This document shows positions 24,033-27,697 of a stretch of 27,697 nt of DNA, piece by piece (within the stretch, counting starts at the first letter, position 1; every line of letters begins with the position of its first letter). A model generated the notes under the pieces. The model saw only the letters and a list, made by a program, of their open reading frames with translations, searched no databases and was not told where the DNA came from. This DNA is from DATKMG01 sp035541995 (GTDB taxonomy: Bacteria > Acidobacteriota > Terriglobia > Versatilivoradales > Versatilivoraceae): NCBI GenBank assembly GCA_035541995.1, contig DATKMG010000374.1, forward strand, positions 1 through 27,697, written 5' to 3'. Position numbers and translations under genes: made by a program.

Positions 24033-24550
24033 AAGGCATATAACCCCACTCCAGCGGGTCCTCCTGTAACTGCTGGCACTCCTAAATAGATTCCGGTTCC
24101 CATGACACGTCTTTCTTGACTATGCGGGGAGTCTCGCACACTGGGGTTTCGGCGTAGTTACAGGATTGTGAATTTTCAGTTAACTCTAGGTCACCGATGA
24201 CATTTTCATTTCACGATTTTTTAACGGGTCATTCATCGAAATGCAATGCGTCATCGGTATCGTTGCGAGCCTGTCCCTCGAATTGATGAAATCGAAGAGA
24301 GCCAATCGCAGGTTTTTGCCGAGCTGGGCGTGCTCGGAATACCACAGAGTCACTGTAGCTTGGACTCTGTAAGGAGGTGATGGGGTTCGATCTATTGCCG
24401 CAGGTGCTGTTTAGCCAACCTATAAACGCTAATAGAACCCCTTTACAAACGGTGAGTCCACCGGCGTCTGGTTAGAAACACCGTGGCGGGCTAAAACTTT
24501 TACTTCAGCGGTTAACTATTATTCCAACTCGGAAGAAAAGGAGAAATCTC
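24033..24550. other. 518-bp divergent regulatory region between two phosphoesterase units
   Basis: No gene is supported here. The stretch must contain promoters for both the minus-strand 499-residue gene and the plus-strand phosphoesterase gene, but I could not assign -35/-10 elements reliably. It holds several hairpins on the plus strand (24193-24258, 24319-24337, 24345-24369), followed by TAAGGAGGTGAT at 24370-24381, and the true Shine-Dalgarno AAGGAG at 24538-24543. A 9-bp inverted repeat (CCTGTAACT at 24063-24071, AGTTACAGG at 24156-24164) lies nearer the minus-strand gene. Confidence 0.5.
24193..24381 (+). promoter_or_regulatory. Structured leader with three hairpins and a perfect anti-SD complement
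   Basis: Hairpin 1 has ACCGATGAC (24193-24201) against GTCATCGGT (24250-24258), with inner CATTTC/GAAATG. Hairpin 2 has CCGAGC/GCTCGG (24319-24337). Hairpin 3 has CAGAGTC/GACTCTG (24345-24369). Immediately after comes TAAGGAGGTGAT (24370-24381), complementary over 12 nt to the usual 3' end of 16S rRNA. The only ATG near it (24380) is too close to be initiated normally; it would open a 31-codon frame ending at 24475. The element could be a leader regulator, a small RNA or coincidence. Confidence 0.35.
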
Positions 24551-27460
24551 ATGAAATGGATCAAGACTGGAATGCTTCGTTGTTTGGTCGGATTGGGTAT
24601 CGGGGCTTTGGCCGTGGCACTCTCCCTTCAGGTGCGCGCCCAGTCCCCAGAAAAATTAAACGTCATGTCGTGGCAAACGGCCACCGGCCAGTACGTGACC
24701 CCGACCGCGCTGCGTGGCGCGAATCAGCAATTTCTGAACCCGGGACTGGCCGAATATCCTGACTTCGTAGCCGGTGAGGCAGTCCGATCCCAACTCAGCC
24801 CGGACGGCAAGACCCTGGCCGTCCTCTGCGCGGGCATGAACTCGCTCGACAAGCCGGACGGCACCACCGACACCGCCGCTTCGACGCAGTTCATTTTCAT
24901 TTATGACGTGAGCGGAGCGAACAAGAAAGCGCCGCTGCTTACCCAGGTCATCCAGCAGACGAATGCCCACGTGGGATTGGTATTCTCGCCGGACGGCAAC
25001 ACGCTCTATGTCGCGGGTGGTCGAGACGACTCAATCTACGCTTACAGCAAAAGCGGCAACTACTGGGCACTGGCGACGACGATTCCTTTGAACCATGGCG
25101 GCAAAGGTATCGGCATCAACGTCCTTCCCAATGCCAGCGGCCTCGGCATATCTGCAGACGGCAAGACGCTGGTGGTCGCCAACAATTACAACGACTCGAT
25201 CAGCGTGGTTGACACGGCGTCCGGCCTAATTCGTTACGAGCACGACCTGCGCCCCTATTTTGCCAATAACGAGGGGATTAGCGGCGGTGTCGGCGGCACT
25301 TTCCCCTTCGGGGTTGTTGTGAAGGGCAACAGCACAGCGTATGTCTCGTCGGACCGGGATCGTGAAGTCGTCGTTGTCGACATCAGCTCCCCGACTTCCG
25401 GCCGTCTTCTGAAACGTATCGACCTGGACGGAAACGGCCTCGGCATGGCGCTCAACGCCTCAGGCTCAAGGCTGTTCGTGGCAGAGGACAATGCCGACCA
25501 GGTGGCCGTGATCGACACGTTACGCAATGTGGTTGTAGCGAAGATCGATGCGCGTGCTCCCGCCCAGATTTTGGCCCTGGCAGGCGCGCGCGCCCCGTAC
25601 ACGGGCACCGCGACTTTTGCGGTGACGCTCTCGCGTGATGAGAAGACACTCTACGCTGTTAATGCGGGCGCCAACTCCGTGGCGGTGATTCCGCTTTACG
25701 GCATACAAGCCTACCGGGTCTCGGGCTTAATCCCGACTGCTTATGAGCCGCATGACATCACCCTCAGCAAAGATGGCAGCTGGATGTACATCGTCAATGG
25801 CAAGAGCGTTACGGGTCCTAACCCAAAACATCTCGCCAGCAACTTTCCGCTGCCGCCAGACCCGGCTCAGGCTGCTTCCAGGGCCTCAAACCAGTATCAG
25901 TTTCAGCTGGAACGCGCATCTGTGGTCAGCGCACCGGTGCCGACAGATTGGGAGCTTTACGGGTTGACAGCTCTGGTTGCAAAGAATAATTCCTATGGGC
26001 CCCAGAGTTTGCGGGATTCGCTGGTGATGAACTTCCTGAGCCGTCATGTCAAGCACGTTATATATGTCGTCAAGGAGAACCGCACCTTTGACCAGATCCT
26101 GGGCGATCTCAACAACGGTTCAAACGGCGATTCCTCGCTGACCCAGTTCCCTGAGGCGATCACGCCGAATCACCATAAACTGGCGCGGCAGTTCGTCACT
26201 CTGGATAACTTCACGGATCCGGGCGACGGCAGTATGGATGGCTGGTCTTGGAGCCTGCAAGGACGCGTCACCAACACCGAGACCATCACTCAGCAAATTA
26301 ACTATGCATTCGTCAACCGTGGCCTCTCCTATGAATCTGAAGGCGCTAACCGCAGCGTCCCGGTGAACTGGGGATCGGTGGCCGAACGCGATGCTGTCGC
26401 AGGCCCGGCCGGTACCACGAACTACTCGCTGCTCACTGCGGCTCTGCCTGGAGGTACGGCCAATGTGCTCGCCGGCACCGGGAACCATGCCTCCTCCGAT
26501 GCCCCCTTTGGCATCCAGAACGGTTATATCTTCGACGCAGTGCTAAAGGCCGGGGGGACCGTCCGGAACTACGGCTTCCTGGTGAACAATATTGGACGTA
26601 TCAGCATAAACGGCGCGCCGATTACAGACCCCTTCGCCGCGGGCGAGGTGCAGGTGGGACCACTCGACCCGTCGCTCGCTCCTCTGACCGACGTCTATTT
26701 CCGCGGCTATGACCAGAACTATCCGGATCTGTGGCGCTACAACGAATGGAAGCGCGAGTTTGACCAGTACGTCGCCCAGGGCAACCTGCCGAGCCTTTCG
26801 CTGGTGCGTGTAAGCCACGACCATATGGGTAGCTTCAGTACAGCGCTGGGCGGAGTGAACACGCCCGAAACGCAACAGGCGGATGACGACCTCGCGGTGG
26901 GTCTCCTGGTACAGGCAGTTGCCAATAGTCCCTACGCGACCAACACGCTGATCATCATCATCGAGGACGACTGCCAGGACGGCCCGGACCACGTGGACTC
27001 CCACCGCGCCACGACGTACGTCGTCGGACCGTATGTGAAGCAGGGAGCGGTGGTCAGCACACGTTACAGCCAGGTCAACGCCCTGCGCACGATCGAGGAC
27101 ATTCTCGGGACGCAGCATCTGAATCTCAATACGGCCTTCCAGGGGCCGATGACCGATGTGTTCGATATCAAGTCTTCCGGCAACTGGAGTTATGTCGCCG
27201 AAGCCTCGACGGTGCTGCAGACCACGCAACTACTTGCCCAGATGACCCCGGACAGTCTCGGTGTGCAGTTCGCCAGAGGAGCGCGTGTGAAGCCGAAGCA
27301 CAGCGCAGAATACTGGGCGAAGGCCACAGCCGGATTTGATTTCTCCCAAGCCGACCAAGTGCCCCCTGCCAAGTTCAACCGGGTGCTGTGGAAAGGCTTG
27401 ATGGGCGGCAAGCCCTACCCGGCCATCGCGGGCCAGGCTACCGGTAAGGCAGACGACTAA
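24551..27460 (+). CDS. Second secreted beta-propeller/phosphoesterase fusion
   Basis: This 969-residue exported protein has a signal peptide of ~31 residues (CLVGLGIGALAVALSLQVRAQ). Residues ~70-440 are a YncE/YVTN-like propeller with blades such as FSPDGNTLYVAGGRDDSIYAY, ISADGKTLVVANNYNDSISVVDT and LSRDEKTLYAVNAGANSVAVIPL. Residues ~500-870 are a phosphoesterase of the same superfamily as the protein at 19241-22492, with VIYVVKENRTFDQILGD (E509, N510) and EDDCQDGPDHVDSHR (D806, D807, H814, H818). It likely hydrolyses phosphate esters outside the cytoplasm. AAGGAG sits 7 nt before the ATG. It diverges from the 499-residue gene and is a diverged paralogue, not a recent copy, of the first fusion. 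A strong hairpin closes the unit. Confidence 0.88.
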   Translation: MKWIKTGMLRCLVGLGIGALAVALSLQVRAQSPEKLNVMSWQTATGQYVTPTALRGANQQFLNPGLAEYPDFVAGEAVRSQLSPDGKTLAVLCAGMNSLDKPDGTTDTAASTQFIFIYDVSGANKKAPLLTQVIQQTNAHVGLVFSPDGNTLYVAGGRDDSIYAYSKSGNYWALATTIPLNHGGKGIGINVLPNASGLGISADGKTLVVANNYNDSISVVDTASGLIRYEHDLRPYFANNEGISGGVGGTFPFGVVVKGNSTAYVSSDRDREVVVVDISSPTSGRLLKRIDLDGNGLGMALNASGSRLFVAEDNADQVAVIDTLRNVVVAKIDARAPAQILALAGARAPYTGTATFAVTLSRDEKTLYAVNAGANSVAVIPLYGIQAYRVSGLIPTAYEPHDITLSKDGSWMYIVNGKSVTGPNPKHLASNFPLPPDPAQAASRASNQYQFQLERASVVSAPVPTDWELYGLTALVAKNNSYGPQSLRDSLVMNFLSRHVKHVIYVVKENRTFDQILGDLNNGSNGDSSLTQFPEAITPNHHKLARQFVTLDNFTDPGDGSMDGWSWSLQGRVTNTETITQQINYAFVNRGLSYESEGANRSVPVNWGSVAERDAVAGPAGTTNYSLLTAALPGGTANVLAGTGNHASSDAPFGIQNGYIFDAVLKAGGTVRNYGFLVNNIGRISINGAPITDPFAAGEVQVGPLDPSLAPLTDVYFRGYDQNYPDLWRYNEWKREFDQYVAQGNLPSLSLVRVSHDHMGSFSTALGGVNTPETQQADDDLAVGLLVQAVANSPYATNTLIIIIEDDCQDGPDHVDSHRATTYVVGPYVKQGAVVSTRYSQVNALRTIEDILGTQHLNLNTAFQGPMTDVFDIKSSGNWSYVAEASTVLQTTQLLAQMTPDSLGVQFARGARVKPKHSAEYWAKATAGFDFSQADQVPPAKFNRVLWKGLMGGKPYPAIAGQATGKADD

Positions 27461-27479
27461 CCGAGTACAAAGATTGTCT

Positions 27480-27509
27480 GCAGGCGGGACGCATCCGCGT
27501 CCCGCCTGC
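27480..27509 (+). terminator. Strong 13-bp GC-rich terminator-like hairpin
   Basis: GCAGGCGGGACGC at 27480-27492 pairs perfectly with GCGTCCCGCCTGC at 27497-27509 around the tetraloop ATCC. It starts 20 nt after the phosphoesterase stop codon. The following TGGGTTTG is only weakly T-rich, so it is either an imperfect intrinsic terminator or a 3'-end stabilising stem. It closes the phosphoesterase transcription unit. Confidence 0.65.
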
Positions 27510-27543
27510 TGGGTTTGACCAGCACCAATCCTGTTCCAAATCA

Positions 27544-27697
27544 ATGTCTGAGCATGGAATCCCGATCTCGGTGTGGGAGATGGTCAAAGAGGAAAAGGGC
27601 GAGAATCAGAGCCTTGATATTGGCTTCATATCAGATTCTGTCGTGATGGACATGAAAAGAGAGAACCGAGCCGGTCACCATGCTTCGCCCGGCATAA
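27544..27697 (+). CDS. Possible partial ORF running off the right edge
   Basis: From ATG 27544 the frame stays open for 51 codons to the end of the window, beginning MSEHGIPISVWEMVKEEKGE. No ribosome binding site is visible and I recognise no family. The charged, helix-compatible composition is compatible with a real gene start, but chance is equally plausible at this length. Confidence 0.22.
   Translation, partial: MSEHGIPISVWEMVKEEKGENQSLDIGFISDSVVMDMKRENRAGHHASPGI

Noticed and set aside
24063..24164. 9-bp inverted repeat (CCTGTAACT/AGTTACAGG) 84 bp apart
   Set aside because: The distance and short length make a chance match likely; it is noted only in the region description.
24370..24381. 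Remnant of a 16S rRNA 3' end on the minus strand
   Set aside because: Only 12 nt match and the conserved helix 45 and decoding-site sequence that should lie upstream is absent.
1..27697. CRISPR arrays, tRNA or rRNA genes, integrases or transposases
   Set aside because: No regularly spaced repeats, no tRNA or rRNA sequence that I could recognise by eye and no transposase or integrase motifs were found; a covariance-model scan would be needed to exclude tRNAs fully.

Overview
The window looks like chromosomal DNA from a moderately GC-rich, Gram-negative heterotroph, most likely an Acidobacteriota member. This rests on gene style: Tat-exported aldo/keto reductase, sugar isomerase and lactonase, secreted D-aminoacylase-like amidohydrolase, beta-propeller/phosphoesterase fusions, and hairpin-rich intergenic repeats. 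No rRNA or tRNA gene was seen, so the assignment is an inference.

Layout. (a) 1-2426: an isolated 451-residue protein with a TIR/deoxyribosyltransferase-like N-terminus and a DUF4071 (ASK/MAP3K TRAF-binding-type) C-terminus, followed by a gene-free stretch holding a ~230-bp palindromic repeat element. (b) 2427-11865: a catabolic neighbourhood. It holds a Tat aldo/keto reductase and a divergent Tat sugar isomerase/epimerase, then two minus-strand secreted hydrolases (C69 peptidase, D-aminoacylase-like amidohydrolase) separated by a 144-bp MITE-like element. A probable GH31 glycosidase-lactonase operon on the plus strand ends the block. (c) 11935-13234: two minus-strand membrane-associated proteins (RMD1/DUF155 family and a small unknown). 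(d) 13723-19134: a six-gene phosphate uptake operon in the order phoU, pstS, pstC, pstA, pstB1, pstB2. (e) 19241-24032 (minus): a secreted propeller-phosphoesterase preceded by an unknown secreted protein with a duplicated domain. (f) 24551-27460 (plus): a second propeller-phosphoesterase behind a 518-bp structured divergent region. A strong hairpin and a possible partial ORF follow.

How the genes fit together. The right half reads as a phosphorus-scavenging island: two exported phosphoesterases could release phosphate, and PstSCAB would import it under PhoU control. Two features of this operon are the strongest leads. First, the two adjacent ATPases are degenerate in complementary ways. PstB1 keeps the LSGGQ signature but has lost the Q-loop Gln, the H-loop His and the usual D-loop. 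PstB2 keeps all of those but has lost LSGGQ. A PstB1/PstB2 heterodimer would therefore have one consensus and one degenerate ATP site, the design known from asymmetric ABC exporters. Second, PhoU carries a C-terminal low-molecular-weight phosphatase/ArsC-like domain whose catalytic Cys and P-loop Arg are replaced by Asp and Leu, suggesting a non-catalytic sensor or docking module. PhoB/PhoR-type regulators are not in the window.
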